A DNA stretch of 64,000 bases from Paraburkholderia sp. SOS3 (lineage in GTDB: Bacteria > Pseudomonadota > Gammaproteobacteria > Burkholderiales > Burkholderiaceae): contig NZ_CP018812.1 in NCBI RefSeq assembly GCF_001922345.1, forward strand, positions 1,054,001-1,118,000. The letters run 5' to 3'. A program made the position numbers and the translations under genes. The notes under the pieces are model-generated. The model did not search any database and had not been told where the DNA came from. It worked only from the letters and a program-made list of their open reading frames with translations. Position 1 is the stretch's first letter, and every line of letters starts with the position of its first letter. Below, in pieces: positions 1 through 9,659 of this stretch.

Positions 1-371
1 TCACCGAGGTGACGAGCACGGCGGCGCAGGCGCTCGCGCTTGGCCGCGGCGTCTGCCAGGACCATACGCATCTGATGCTTGCCTGCTGTCGCGCGCGCAA
101 CGTGCCGGCGCGCTACGTGAGCGGCTATATCGAGCCCGGCGAAGTCGACGATGCCGCGAGCCACGCATGGGTCGACGTCTGGCTGACGGGCGTCGGCTGG
201 GTGTCGGTCGACGTCACGCATGCGGCGTTTGCTTCGGACGTGTATTGCCGGCTTGCCGTCGCGCGTGACTACGAAGCGGCGTCGCCTGTGCGCGGGCGAC
301 GCATCGGCGGCCACGGCGAACGGCTCGACGTGTCGGTTGCCGTCAGCGCGTTCGAGCAGTCGCCGCAATAG
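1..371 (+). CDS. Transglutaminase-like domain protein, C-terminal part (5' end outside window)
   Basis: This is the C-terminal 120 or so residues of a transglutaminase-like cysteine protease or amidase; the reading frame is open to the left edge, so the start is missing. The catalytic triad can be read in order: Cys in GVCQDHTHL, His in SHAWVDVW and Asp in WVSVDVTH. The next gene, 141 bp downstream, is an Anbu peptidase. Transglutaminase-like genes are a known part of Anbu operons, together with ATP-grasp and alpha-E proteins that would lie upstream of this window. The substrate is unknown. The family call is firm; the precise role is not. Confidence 0.85.
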   Translation, partial: TEVTSTAAQALALGRGVCQDHTHLMLACCRARNVPARYVSGYIEPGEVDDAASHAWVDVWLTGVGWVSVDVTHAAFASDVYCRLAVARDYEAASPVRGRRIGGHGERLDVSVAVSAFEQSPQ

Positions 372-512
372 CAGCGATAGCGGCGATAGCATCAATCGCA
401 TCAGTCGCACGGATACGACGATCGCGACGGTCGTGGCCGGCGCGCATGGCGCCGATGGCGTTGATGGCGCTTACAATAACGGCGTCGTCCGTTTTGCCTC
501 CAGGAATTTGCC

Positions 513-1418
513 ATGACGTATTGCGTCGCACTGAGCGTCGATGAAGGAATCGTGTTTCTGTCGGACACGCGAACCAACGCCGGCGTCGACCATATCAGCA
601 CGGCGCGCAAGATGTCCGTGTTCGAGCACCCGGGCGAACGCGTGCTCGTGTTGCTCGGCGCCGGCAACCTGTCGCTCACGCAGGCGGTGCTGCGCGAATT
701 GTCCGAACCGTCCGACCCGCTCGAACCGACGCTGTGGACCGTATCGACGATGGCCGATGCAGCGGCCGTGGTCGGCCGCGCGGTACGCAACGTGCATCAG
801 CGGGATTCACAGGCGTTGCAGCAGTTCGGCGTCGAATTCAATTGCAGTTTCATTCTCGGCGGCCAGATCGCGCAGGCTGATGCCGGCAACGCCGACGAAC
901 ATGCTCCCCGTACCGTGCCGCGGCCGCGCCTTTTCATGATCTATTCGGCCGGCAATTTCATCGAAGCATCGAGTGTGAATCCGTATTTTCAGATCGGCGA
1001 ATCGAAATACGGCAAACCGATTATCGATCGTGTGCTCGTGCCGCAGACGCCGCTCGACGAAGCGGCCAAGTGCGCGCTGATTTCGATGGATTCGACCTTG
1101 CGCTCGAATCTGTCGGTGGGTTTGCCGCTCGATCTGCTTGTCTACGAGAAGGATGCACTGCGCGTCACGCGTTTCGTGACGGTCACGCAGGATAACGCCT
1201 ACTACCAGATGATTCACCGCACATGGGGCGACCGGTTGCGGCAGGTGTTCGCCGAAATCCCGGACCCGGACTGGCGGGATACGGCGGTCATTCCGCACGC
1301 CGATATCGAAAGCGAGAGCCTGCTGGTTCACGCACCTTCGGCCGTTGCTCACGATGCGCTCGACGTGCGGCCCGCTCAAACGCTGGCCCAGTCCGACAAG
1401 CCGAAAACACCGCGCTGA
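513..1418 (+). CDS. Anbu-type proteasome-like peptidase
   Basis: A 301-residue protein of the bacterial proteasome-homologue family Anbu (ancestral beta subunit), a relative of HslV and the 20S beta subunit. The N-terminus MTYCVAL puts the nucleophile threonine at position 2, as in Anbu proteins. Asp18 (SDTRTNAG) and Lys33 (ARKM) match the proteasome Asp17/Lys33 partners. The protein is likely cytoplasmic and self-assembling; its natural substrates are unknown. It carries a C-terminal tail of about 60 residues beyond the catalytic fold. The transglutaminase-like gene just upstream supports the assignment. A downstream hairpin is oriented for the opposite-strand porin, not for this gene. Confidence 0.9.
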   Translation: MTYCVALSVDEGIVFLSDTRTNAGVDHISTARKMSVFEHPGERVLVLLGAGNLSLTQAVLRELSEPSDPLEPTLWTVSTMADAAAVVGRAVRNVHQRDSQALQQFGVEFNCSFILGGQIAQADAGNADEHAPRTVPRPRLFMIYSAGNFIEASSVNPYFQIGESKYGKPIIDRVLVPQTPLDEAAKCALISMDSTLRSNLSVGLPLDLLVYEKDALRVTRFVTVTQDNAYYQMIHRTWGDRLRQVFAEIPDPDWRDTAVIPHADIESESLLVHAPSAVAHDALDVRPAQTLAQSDKPKTPR

Positions 1419-1470
1419 ACGACCCCTGGCGGCCGAACATCGAACAACCGCACACAACAACGCACACAAG

Positions 1471-1506
1471 AAAAAAGCCAGCCTCGGCTTGCACCTTCGG
1501 CTGGCT
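1471..1506 (-). terminator. Rho-independent terminator of the porin gene
   Basis: A perfect 8-bp stem, AGCCAGCC (1476-1483) with GGCTGGCT (1499-1506), is followed on the minus strand by a run of six T residues (A run at 1471-1476). It lies about 50 bp past the porin stop codon. On the plus strand no T-run follows, so it serves the porin side. Confidence 0.8.
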
Positions 1507-1553
1507 TCGAACTGCAGCGTAGAGCTTCACGCTGCGCAGTTTTGTTGTTGCTT

Positions 1554-2759
1554 TTAGAACTTGTGACGGATACCGATGCTGACCATTTCCTGCGTGTTCG
1601 AGCCAGCCTGGAAGCCGTACGAACCGATCGAAGCCTTCGCGTCGGTCGTCGTCGCCGCGTCGACGCGTTGCGTGCCGCTCGCGTGCTGGTATGCGCCCAT
1701 CAGGTAGACGTCGGTACGCTTCGACAGCGAGTAGTCGGCACCGGCCGAAACCTGGTGGTAGTTCGACGACGTATCGCCCGCACCGTGCGTCCAGGTGTAG
1801 CCGAGGCCCAGCAGCAGGGCCGGCGACAGCTGGTAGCCCGCGTAAGCGCCTGCGACGTGGTACTTCTCCTGATTGCTGAACGCCGAGAATGCGTCCGGCT
1901 TGTACTGTGCGAAGCTGTAACGCGCATTGAACGTGAACGGACCGACCACGTACTGGGCAGCCGCCGACGTGATGCTGATCGACTTCGCCGATGCGTAGGC
2001 GCTGTTGATCGTCGAGCCGTCGAACGTAGCGTCCGACGTTGCGCCCGTGCTCCAGCCCGGCGCCGTGCCGAGCGGGTTGGCAGCCGTCGGCAGTGCGCCG
2101 CCGCGAGCGGCGAAGCCATTCGCGTTGTCCATGCGGAAGTAGCCCGCGGCAACGTTAAGCGGACCCATGCCGTACGTTGCGGCACCGCCCCACGACTGGC
2201 CCGAACCGGTCGTGCCGGCCACGCCGCCGAACGCGTACATGCCTTCGAACTGGAAGCCGCCCCAGACCGGCGACACATACTTGAACGAGTTGTTCGTACG
2301 CGAACTGTTGTCGTTGTTGTCGACGTCGCCCGGCGTGGCGAACATGCTGCCCCAGAAGTTGTCGGCCGTGATCGGCTGGATCATGTCGACGAGCGGGTCG
2401 TACTGACGACCCACCGTCAGCGTGCCGTACTGGTCCTGCGTCAGACCGACGTACGCCTGACGGCCGAACAGGCGACCGCCCTGGCCGGCCTTGCCGTTGT
2501 TCGGATCGAAGCCGCTTTCCAGCTGGAAGATCGCCTTGAGGCCGCCGCCGAGGTCTTCGGTACCTTTCAGACCCCAACGATTACCTTGGATGTTTCCTGA
2601 CTGCAGGTGATAGAGGTTGTCATTCGCCGGGTTCGCGTGGTGTACCCACTGGAACGCATCGTCGAGGACGCCATACAAGGTCACGCTGCTCTGGGCGTGC
2701 GCCGCGCTGGTAGCACCGAGCAGAGCCAGCGAGAGGGTAGACAGTGCGATTCGTTTCAT
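1554..2759 (-). CDS. Gram-negative general porin (OmpC-like, Burkholderia type)
   Basis: Outer-membrane trimeric beta-barrel porin for small hydrophilic solutes, 401 residues. The first 23 or so residues (MKRIALSTLSLALLG..AHAQ) form a signal peptide, and the mature protein starts QSSVTLYGVLDD, the typical start of Burkholderia porins. The C-terminus ends in Phe (IGIRHKF), the signal recognised by the BAM complex. I chose the ATG at 2759 because GGAG lies 8 bp upstream; a GTG four codons earlier would spoil the signal peptide. The gene is monocistronic with its own terminator. Solute preference cannot be told from the sequence. Confidence 0.95.
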   Translation of the reverse strand: MKRIALSTLSLALLGATSAAHAQSSVTLYGVLDDAFQWVHHANPANDNLYHLQSGNIQGNRWGLKGTEDLGGGLKAIFQLESGFDPNNGKAGQGGRLFGRQAYVGLTQDQYGTLTVGRQYDPLVDMIQPITADNFWGSMFATPGDVDNNDNSSRTNNSFKYVSPVWGGFQFEGMYAFGGVAGTTGSGQSWGGAATYGMGPLNVAAGYFRMDNANGFAARGGALPTAANPLGTAPGWSTGATSDATFDGSTINSAYASAKSISITSAAAQYVVGPFTFNARYSFAQYKPDAFSAFSNQEKYHVAGAYAGYQLSPALLLGLGYTWTHGAGDTSSNYHQVSAGADYSLSKRTDVYLMGAYQHASGTQRVDAATTTDAKASIGSYGFQAGSNTQEMVSIGIRHKF

Positions 2760-3138
2760 CCAAATCTCCACGCAGATGATTGTTTAGTTGTTGCGAAACG
2801 GAGAATAACGCAGGGGGTCCATGCACAAGAAACGAAAAAAATAAAGGTGTATCGAAAATGTGACAGGTAGGCGAAACCCTTGTCTCACAAGCCTAAACGT
2901 GATTATTGCAATAAAAGCAATGTTCTATCGTCCATCCAGCATTATTGTTGATTTGGTGTGATATATCGTCCTGGAATTGTGTAAGTGGCTGTTTGTCGAT
3001 GGCTTTTTGTAATGTAGTTGTCTGTGCGGAATCGTTGGTTCAGGCGCGGAGTAAACCTGCTAACGGTCCGCTTTCAGTGCGAGCGGATGGACAAGCCGTG
3101 CGGAAATGTGGTCCGGCGCGGGGGCGGCCGTGGCTGAT
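2760..3138. other. Intergenic region upstream of the porin
   Basis: 379 bp with no credible gene, more AT-rich than its surroundings. It must hold the porin promoter, but I found no -35/-10 pair with good spacing that I would name. A short open frame on the plus strand (about 2945-3142) has no ribosome binding site and no recognisable protein features. Confidence 0.6.
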
Positions 3139-4572
3139 CTAGCGGTTGCCGCCGTTGCGGCCGGCCACTGCGGCGACGATGATCGCCGTGCCCGCCGCGA
3201 CCAGCACCGAGCTCCACGGGTGTCGTCGCACGTAGCGGTCGGCCGCCGCCGCGGTGCGTCCCGCCTGGACGAGCGTCACGGCCGCGGCCTGGGTCGCGCG
3301 CGTTTCGGCGTGCACGACCGAGCGGCACACGCGGACGGCTTTGCCGATTGCGCCGGGCTTATCGCCGGGAGTCTGTTCGATGCCGCTGCCCGTAACGGGT
3401 GCCGCGGCGATTGCTCTCGTGGATGTCGCTGTGAAGGCTCCGGCCGTTCCGGTCGCGGTTCCCGCGGCAGATTCAGCGGCGGTTCGAGCGTATCCATCCA
3501 CGCTCGCGGCTTTCGTCGCAGCCGGCGCTTGCGCCGCGTTCAGCGTTTCCGGCGCTGCTTGCGCGCGATCCTGCGATTTGCCGCGCAGCGCCGCGCTGCG
3601 GCGCGTGGCATCGACGCCGGCTGTCGGCGCGGCGAGTACCGATGCGATCATCGCGCGACTGCCCGGCGGCGTCGCGTGCAGAAATGCCCATGCGCCGCGC
3701 GGGTCGTGAAGCCGGCCGCGTGCCGCGGCGAACTCCGCGCCGAGCAGCAGCACGAGTGCCGAGAAGTACAGCCACATCAGCAGCACCGCAAGGGAACCTG
3801 CCGCGCCGAACGAATTGGCCGTTCCCGCGTGCGCGAGATACAGCGCAAACAGCTTCTTGCCCGCCGAGAACAGCACAGCCGCGACAAAGCCGCCGACCAG
3901 CGAATCGCGCCAGCGCACGGGCGCATCGGGGAGAAACTTCAGCAATCCCGCAAAGGCCAGCGACAGCACGAGCAGCCCCACGGCCAGTTGCAGCAGGTTG
4001 CCGATCACGACATAGGGTGAATCGCCCCACAGCCAGTTGCCGACAAACGTAATGCCCGCATCGAGCACGAGCGACACGATGAGCAGGAAGGCGACGCCGA
4101 GCACGAGGCTGAACGAAATCAGACGCACACGCACGAGCGCGATGACGCTCGACGCACGCGGGCCGGTCGAGGGCCACACGATATTGAGCGCGCTATTGAG
4201 CGACGAAAATGTTGCGGATGCACCGATCGCAAGCAACACGAACGAAATGATCGCAGCGGTGCCGCCTGCGCCGCCGCTGCGATGCGCGTTCTGCACGATG
4301 GTCGTGATCGCGGCTGCGGCGTCGTTGCCGAGCACGGTATGCACCTGGCGGTAGAGCTCGCCGCGCGCGGCTTCGCCGCCGAGAAACCAGCCCGCCACCG
4401 CGATCACCATGACGAGGGTCGGCGCGAGCGAGAAAGCTGCGTAGAAGGCGATGCTCGCGGCCAGTGCCGGACACCGGTTTTCGATGAACTGCCGCAATGC
4501 GCCGACGGCCCATGACGCCTGCAACCGGGCGGCTTTTTCGATCTTTTGCGCGGAAAGAGATTCGAGTTCCAT
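3139..4572 (-). CDS. YihY/BrkB family inner-membrane protein with C-terminal DUF883-like anchor
   Basis: A 477-residue membrane protein of the YihY/virulence factor BrkB family (once wrongly called RNase BN). Residues about 25-290 hold the family's six membrane spans, with characteristic stretches such as PALAASIAFYAAFSLAP and PDAPVRWRDSLVGG. After an Ala/Thr-rich spacer (about 300-440) the protein ends with a segment resembling the C-terminal membrane anchor of ElaB/YqjD/DUF883 proteins: YVRRHPWSSVLVAAG followed by a hydrophobic stretch and GRNGG. The function of the family is unsettled; transport or envelope roles have been proposed. AGGAAGAA precedes the ATG. The long C-terminal extension is unusual for the family. 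Confidence 0.85.
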   Translation of the reverse strand: MELESLSAQKIEKAARLQASWAVGALRQFIENRCPALAASIAFYAAFSLAPTLVMVIAVAGWFLGGEAARGELYRQVHTVLGNDAAAAITTIVQNAHRSGGAGGTAAIISFVLLAIGASATFSSLNSALNIVWPSTGPRASSVIALVRVRLISFSLVLGVAFLLIVSLVLDAGITFVGNWLWGDSPYVVIGNLLQLAVGLLVLSLAFAGLLKFLPDAPVRWRDSLVGGFVAAVLFSAGKKLFALYLAHAGTANSFGAAGSLAVLLMWLYFSALVLLLGAEFAAARGRLHDPRGAWAFLHATPPGSRAMIASVLAAPTAGVDATRRSAALRGKSQDRAQAAPETLNAAQAPAATKAASVDGYARTAAESAAGTATGTAGAFTATSTRAIAAAPVTGSGIEQTPGDKPGAIGKAVRVCRSVVHAETRATQAAAVTLVQAGRTAAAADRYVRRHPWSSVLVAAGTAIIVAAVAGRNGGNR

Positions 4573-4774
4573 GGCGATTCTTCCTGTCCGGGGATGACAC
4601 GGGAACTGCTCGGCGACTCAGGAGACCGTCGACTGACGGCGCGCTGCCCACTGCGCCGGTAGCGGTGCAATCCGTATGCCTGTTGTTGCGGTGCGGGACT
4701 CGCTCGGGTTAGCCGGGGTTCGCCGGGTTCGCTGTCTGCCAGCTTAACCGCGTTTTCCCGCATATTTGCCGAAG

Positions 4775-4802
4775 CTGACAGGCCGTGATAACGACTTATA
4801 CT
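4775..4802 (+). promoter_or_regulatory. Sigma70-type promoter of the formate dehydrogenase operon
   Basis: CTGACA (4775-4780) and TATACT (4797-4802) are separated by 16 bp. The predicted transcript start near 4809 gives a leader of about 28 nt before the fdnG start. It sits between divergent yihY and fdnG. No FNR or NarL site was identified by eye. Confidence 0.5.
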
Positions 4803-4836
4803 TTTTATTACCCCACCACCGAACGCGAGGGCTTCC

Positions 4837-7800
4837 ATGCTACAGATGTCCCGGCGTCAGTTCCTGAAGGTGAGTGCAACCACACTCGCGGGGTCGAGCC
4901 TGGCTTTGCTCGGCTACTCGCCCGACGTTGCGCTTGCCGAAGTGCGGCAATACAAACTGTCGCGTACCACGGAAACCCGCAACACATGTCCTTATTGCTC
5001 GGTCGGCTGCGGCATTCTGATGTACGGTCTCGGCGACGGTGCGAAGAACGCGACCGCAAGCATCATTCATATCGAAGGCGACCCCGACCATCCGGTCAAT
5101 CGCGGCACGCTGTGCCCGAAGGGGGCGAGCCTGATCGACTTCATTCATAGCGAGAGCCGGTTACTCGTACCCGAGTACAGGCCGCCCGGCGGCAAGGACT
5201 GGCAACCGATCTCGTGGAACGACGCGCTCGAGCGCATCGCGAAGCTGATGAAGGACGATCGCGATGCGAATTTCATCGAGACCACCGCGGACGGCAAAAA
5301 GGTCAACCGCTGGCTCACCACCGGCATGCTGGCCGCGTCGGCGAGCAGCAACGAGGTCGGCTATCTGACGCACAAGGTGATCCGCGCGACCGGGATGCTC
5401 GCATTCGATAACCAGGCGCGTGTCTGACACGGCCCGACGGTGGCAGGTCTTGCCCCGACGTTTGGCCGCGGCGCGATGACGAACCATTGGGTCGACATCA
5501 AGAATGCCGACGTGATTCTGGTGATGGGCGGCGACTCGGCCGAGGCGCACCCGTGCGGTTTCAAATGGGTCACCGAGGCGAAAGCGCATCGCCGCGCGAA
5601 GCTGATCGTCGTCGATCCGCGTTTTAACCGCACTGCATCGGTCGCGGATTTTTACGCGCCGATCCGGACCGGCACGGATATCGCGTTCCTCGGCGGCGTG
5701 ATCAATTACCTGTTGGCGAACGACAAGATCCAGCACGAATACGTGAAGAACTATACGGACTTCACGTTCCTCGTGCGCGAAGATTTCGCGTTCGACGACG
5801 GCATTTATTCAGGTTACGACGCGCAGAACCACAAATACGCGGACAAGACCTCGTGGAATTACGAACTCGGCGACGACGGCTTCGTGAAAATCGACGAGAC
5901 ACTGCAGAATCCCCGTTGCGTGTACAACCTGATGAAACAGCACTATTCGCGCTACACGCCCGAGATGGTCGAAAAGGTATGCGGCACGCCGAAGGACAAG
6001 TTCCTCAAGGTTTGCGAAATGCTCGCGACCACCGCGACGCCGAACCGTGCCGGCACGATTCTCTATGCGCTCGGCTGGACGCAGCACTCGATCGGCTCGC
6101 AGATGATCCGCTGCGGCGCGATGGTGCAATTGCTGCTGGGCAACATCGGCATTGCGGGCGGTGGCATGAATGCGTTGCGCGGCCACTCGAATATTCAGGG
6201 CCTAACCGACCTCGGTCTGATGTCGAATCTGCTGACCGGCTATATGACCCTGCCGAACGAGGGCGAACAGGATTTCGAGGGATATATCAAGAAACGCGCG
6301 GCGCAACCGTTGCGGCCCAACCAGTTGAGCTACTGGAAGAACTACCGCGCGTTCTTCGTCAGCATGATGAAGTCGTGGTACGGCGACGCGGCAAGCGCCG
6401 ACAATAACTGGGGCTATGACTATCTGCCGAAGCTCGACAAACCGTACGACATGCTGCAGATCTACGAGCTGATGGCACAAGGCAAGGTGAACGGCTATCT
6501 CGCGCAGGGCTTCAACCCGCTTGCATCGGCGCCGAACAAGGCGAAGATGACTGCGGCGTTCTCGAAGCTCAAATGGCTCGTGATCATGGATCCGCTTGCC
6601 ACCGAGACGTCCGAGTTCTGGAAGAACTACGGCGAATATAACAACGTTGATTCATCGCAAATCCAGACCGAGGTGTTCCGCCTGCCTACCACCTGCTTTG
6701 CCGAGGAACGCGGCTCGCTCGTCAGTTCGTCACGCGTGCTGCAATGGCACTGGCAGGGCGCGCAGGGGCCGGGCGAAGCAAAGAGCGATCTTGAGATCAT
6801 GTCGGGCATTTTCCTGCGGATGCGCGCCGCTTATCAGAAAAACGGCGGCAAGTATCCCGATCCGCTGCTGAAGATCAACTGGCCGTATGCGCACCCCGAC
6901 AGCCCGACGCCGGAAGAGATCGCGATGGAGTTCAGCGGCAAGGCGCTCGCGGATGTGACCGATCCGAACGATCCGTCGAAGGTGCTGGCCAAGGCCGGCG
7001 ACCAGCTATCGAGCTTTGCGCAACTGCGGGACGACGGCACGACAGCGAGCGGCTGCTGGATTTTCTGCGGCTCGTGGACGCAGGCCGGCAACCAGATGGG
7101 CAGGCGCGACAATTCGGATCCGACCGGCATCGGCCAGACGCTCGGTTGGGCATGGGCGTGGCCCGTGAATCGCCGTGTGCTGTACAACCGCGCCTCGTGC
7201 GATCTGAACGGCAAACCGTTCGACCCGTCGCGCAGGCTTATTTCGTGGAACGGCAAGGCGTGGACCGGCGCCGATATTCCCGACTTCAAGGCGGACGAGA
7301 ATCCGGACGCCGGCATGGGTCCGTTCATCATGAACCCGGAGGGCGTCGCACGTTTCTTCGCGCGCGATGCGATGAACGAAGGACCGTTCCCCGAGCACTA
7401 CGAGCCGTTTGAAACGCCGCTCGGCTACAACCCGTTTCACCCGCACAATCCGCTTGCGACGAATAACCCCGGTGCGCGGGTATTCCCTGACGATCGCGCG
7501 GCATTCGGCAAAGCGTCGGCGTTCCCGCATGTGGCGACCACCTATCGCATCACTGAGCATTTCCACTTCTGGACCAAGCACGCGCGCCTCAACGCGATTA
7601 CTCAGCCGCAGCAGTTTGTCGAGATCGGCGAAGACCTCGCCAACGAGCTCGGTGTCGTGGCGGGCGATCGCGTGCGGGTGTCGAGCAACCGCGGCTATAT
7701 CGTCGCGGTAGCGGTCGTGACGAAGCGGATCAAGCCGTTGACGGTCGACGGCAAGAAGATCCAGACCGTCGGCATTCCGCTGCACTGGGGGTTCAAAGGC

Positions 7801-7908
7801 CTGACCAAGCCCGGCTATCTGACGAACACGCTGACGCCATTCGTCGGCGACGGTAATACCCAGACGCCGGAGTTCAAGTCGTTCCTCGTGAAAGTCGAGA
7901 AGGCATAG
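4837..7908 (+). CDS. fdnG: Formate dehydrogenase (FdnG/FdoG type), selenocysteine-containing catalytic subunit
   Basis: Catalytic molybdenum/tungsten bis-MGD subunit of a membrane-bound, periplasm-facing formate dehydrogenase: formate to CO2, with electrons to the FeS subunit. The protein is 1023 residues (E. coli FdnG/FdoG are close to 1015). A Tat signal (SRRQFLK at residues 5-11) leads; a [4Fe-4S] site is formed by Cys51, Cys54, Cys58 and Cys93. The codon at 5425-5427 is TGA and lies exactly where these enzymes carry selenocysteine ([14 protein letters not shown]), giving Sec197. The reading frame continues uninterrupted to 7908 and a SECIS hairpin follows, so this is one gene, not two. 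The alternative start at 4846 would give an equally good Tat signal. fdnH follows after 8 bp. Confidence 0.97.
5428..5468 (+). promoter_or_regulatory. Bacterial SECIS element inside fdnG
   Basis: Directly after the Sec TGA the RNA can fold into the bacterial SECIS shape. The upper stem GGCA/TGCC (5442-5445 with 5451-5454) is capped by the loop GGTCT (5446-5450). An unpaired U at 5441 is followed by the pairs GG/CC (5439-5440 with 5455-5456). The basal stem is CGGCC/GGCCG (5430-5434 with 5464-5468). The bulged U and the GGUCU loop are the determinants that E. coli SelB recognises. Confidence 0.9.
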
Positions 7909-7916
7909 GGGGCGCC

Positions 7917-8879
7917 ATGGCACTGCAATCACTCGATATCAGACGCCAGTCGGCTACCACCGTGCAGCCGACGTCGGTGCGCGAACCGGCTACCGGCAGC
8001 GTCGCGAAGCTGATCGACGTTACGAAGTGCATCGGCTGCAAGGCGTGTCAGACCGCATGTATGGAATGGAACGACTTACGCGATGAAATCGGCATCAACA
8101 CGGGCGTCTACGACAATCCGCGCGACCTCACCGAACATTCGTGGACGGTGATGCGCTTTGCCGAATACGAAAATCCGAACGGCAATCTCGAATGGCTGAT
8201 CCGCAAGGACGGCTGCATGCATTGCGAGGATCCAGGTTGTTTGAAAGCGTGTCCGTCGCCGGGCGCGATCGTGCAGTACACGAACGGCATCGTCGATTTT
8301 CATCAGGAGAACTGCATCGGCTGCGGTTATTGCATTGCCGGGTGTCCGTTCAATATTCCGCGAATCTCGAAGGCGGATCATCGCGTCTACAAATGCACGC
8401 TCTGTTCGGATCGCGTCGCGGTAGGCCAGGAGCCCGCTTGCGTGAAAACGTGCCCGACCGGTGCGATCGTGTTCGGCACCAAGGTCGACATGATCGCGCA
8501 TGCGCAGGAACGCATCGTCGACCTCAAGGAGCGCGGCTTCGAGCATGCGGGCTTGTACGACCCGGCTGGCGTAAGCGGTACGCATGTGATGTATGTGCTG
8601 CACCATGCGGACCAGCCGTCGCTGTATCACGGTTTGCCCGACAACCCGGCGATCAGCCCGATGGTGCGCGTCTGGAAGGGCATTGCCAAGCCGCTTGCGC
8701 TGGCAGGCATCGCGCTGACCGCGCTTGCTGGCTTTTTCCACTACACGCGCGTCGGTCCCAACGAAGTGAGCGAAGACGACGAAGTCGCGGCACGCGACGA
8801 GGCCCGCAGAATTCGCGAGCGGCGCAGCGCGCAAACCGTCGACAGGCCGGAAGGCAAAACCGAGGAGCCGACGAAATGA
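7917..8879 (+). CDS. fdnH: Formate dehydrogenase iron-sulfur (beta) subunit
   Basis: Electron-transfer subunit of the formate dehydrogenase, 320 residues. It contains four ferredoxin-type Cys clusters, beginning [31 protein letters not shown] and CTLCSDRV...CVKTC. These carry electrons from the catalytic subunit to the cytochrome b subunit. A single membrane span near residues 258-278 ([18 protein letters not shown]) anchors it, as in E. coli FdnH. The Arg/Glu-rich tail faces the cytoplasm. It begins 8 bp after fdnG and overlaps the start of fdnI by 4 bp, so the three subunits are translationally linked. Confidence 0.96.
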   Translation: MALQSLDIRRQSATTVQPTSVREPATGSVAKLIDVTKCIGCKACQTACMEWNDLRDEIGINTGVYDNPRDLTEHSWTVMRFAEYENPNGNLEWLIRKDGCMHCEDPGCLKACPSPGAIVQYTNGIVDFHQENCIGCGYCIAGCPFNIPRISKADHRVYKCTLCSDRVAVGQEPACVKTCPTGAIVFGTKVDMIAHAQERIVDLKERGFEHAGLYDPAGVSGTHVMYVLHHADQPSLYHGLPDNPAISPMVRVWKGIAKPLALAGIALTALAGFFHYTRVGPNEVSEDDEVAARDEARRIRERRSAQTVDRPEGKTEEPTK

Positions 8880-9502
8880 AAGAACACGATCCGAACCTGA
8901 TCGTGCGCTATACGGCGAACGAGCGCACGAATCACTGGATTACCGCCATAACGTTCGTGCTGCTCGCGCTATCCGGTCTCGCGATGTTTCATCCGGCCAT
9001 GTTCTGGCTGTCCGCGCTGTTCGGAGGCGGCCAGTGGACGCGCATTCTGCATCCGTTCGTCGGGCTCGTGATGTTCGTGTCGTTCCTGATTCTCGCGCTG
9101 CGATTCTGGCGTCACAACTATCTCGACGACAACGACTGGCAATGGATACGTCAAATGGACGACGTAATCGCCAATCGCGAGGAAAAACTGCCGGAAGTCG
9201 GGCGCTACAACGCCGGGCAGAAGCTGCTGTTCTTCGTGATGGTGGCGTGCGTCGTACTGCTGCTGCTGAGCGGCATCGTGATCTGGCGCGCGTATTTTTC
9301 GTTTTATTTTCCGATCGGATTCGTCAGGGCGGCGGCGCTCGTGCATGCGATCGCGGCGTTCGTGCTGATCGTCGGCATCATCGTGCATATCTATGCGGCG
9401 CTATGGGTCAAGGGCTCGGTCGGCGCGATGGTGCGCGGCACGGTCACGCTCGGTTGGGCCAGAAAACATCATCCGCGCTGGTTCCGCGAGAGCGTCAAAT
9501 AG
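8876..9502 (+). CDS. fdnI: Formate dehydrogenase cytochrome b556 (gamma) subunit
   Basis: Membrane di-heme subunit that passes electrons from formate to the quinone pool; 208 residues and four predicted spans. Likely heme-ligand histidines lie in the helices, including His20 (RTNHW), His59 (RILHPF) and the paired histidines in LVHAIAAF and IVHIYAAL. The ATG is embedded in an ATGA overlap with fdnH and has GAGGAG 8 bp upstream; the same frame is open further upstream but that part is only a shadow of fdnH. Length and topology match E. coli FdnI/FdoI. Confidence 0.95.
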   Translation: MKEHDPNLIVRYTANERTNHWITAITFVLLALSGLAMFHPAMFWLSALFGGGQWTRILHPFVGLVMFVSFLILALRFWRHNYLDDNDWQWIRQMDDVIANREEKLPEVGRYNAGQKLLFFVMVACVVLLLLSGIVIWRAYFSFYFPIGFVRAAALVHAIAAFVLIVGIIVHIYAALWVKGSVGAMVRGTVTLGWARKHHPRWFRESVK

Positions 9503-9659
9503 CATGCGCCGACGCTTGCCTGCATGCGTGTGGGCGGCGATTCGCGCAGGCCGCGGGTTTTGCGCTTGCCGATCGGCGAAACCGACGCCAGAATCGGAAA
9601 TGGCATGCACGCGTTAGCGTGTGCCAATCCCCACATGACGCGCAACCGGAGCCACGCAA

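Noticed and set aside
368..480. Short repeats (GATAGC, GATGGCG units) between the transglutaminase and Anbu genes
   Set aside because: Units are few and imperfect; ordinary low-complexity intergenic sequence.
2945..3142. 65-codon plus-strand open frame upstream of the porin
   Set aside because: No ribosome site, odd composition and no features of a small protein.
5425..5427. In-frame TGA in the formate dehydrogenase gene, as if it were a broken gene
   Set aside because: It sits at the known selenocysteine position, is followed by a proper SECIS hairpin, and selA, selB and tRNA-Sec are next door.
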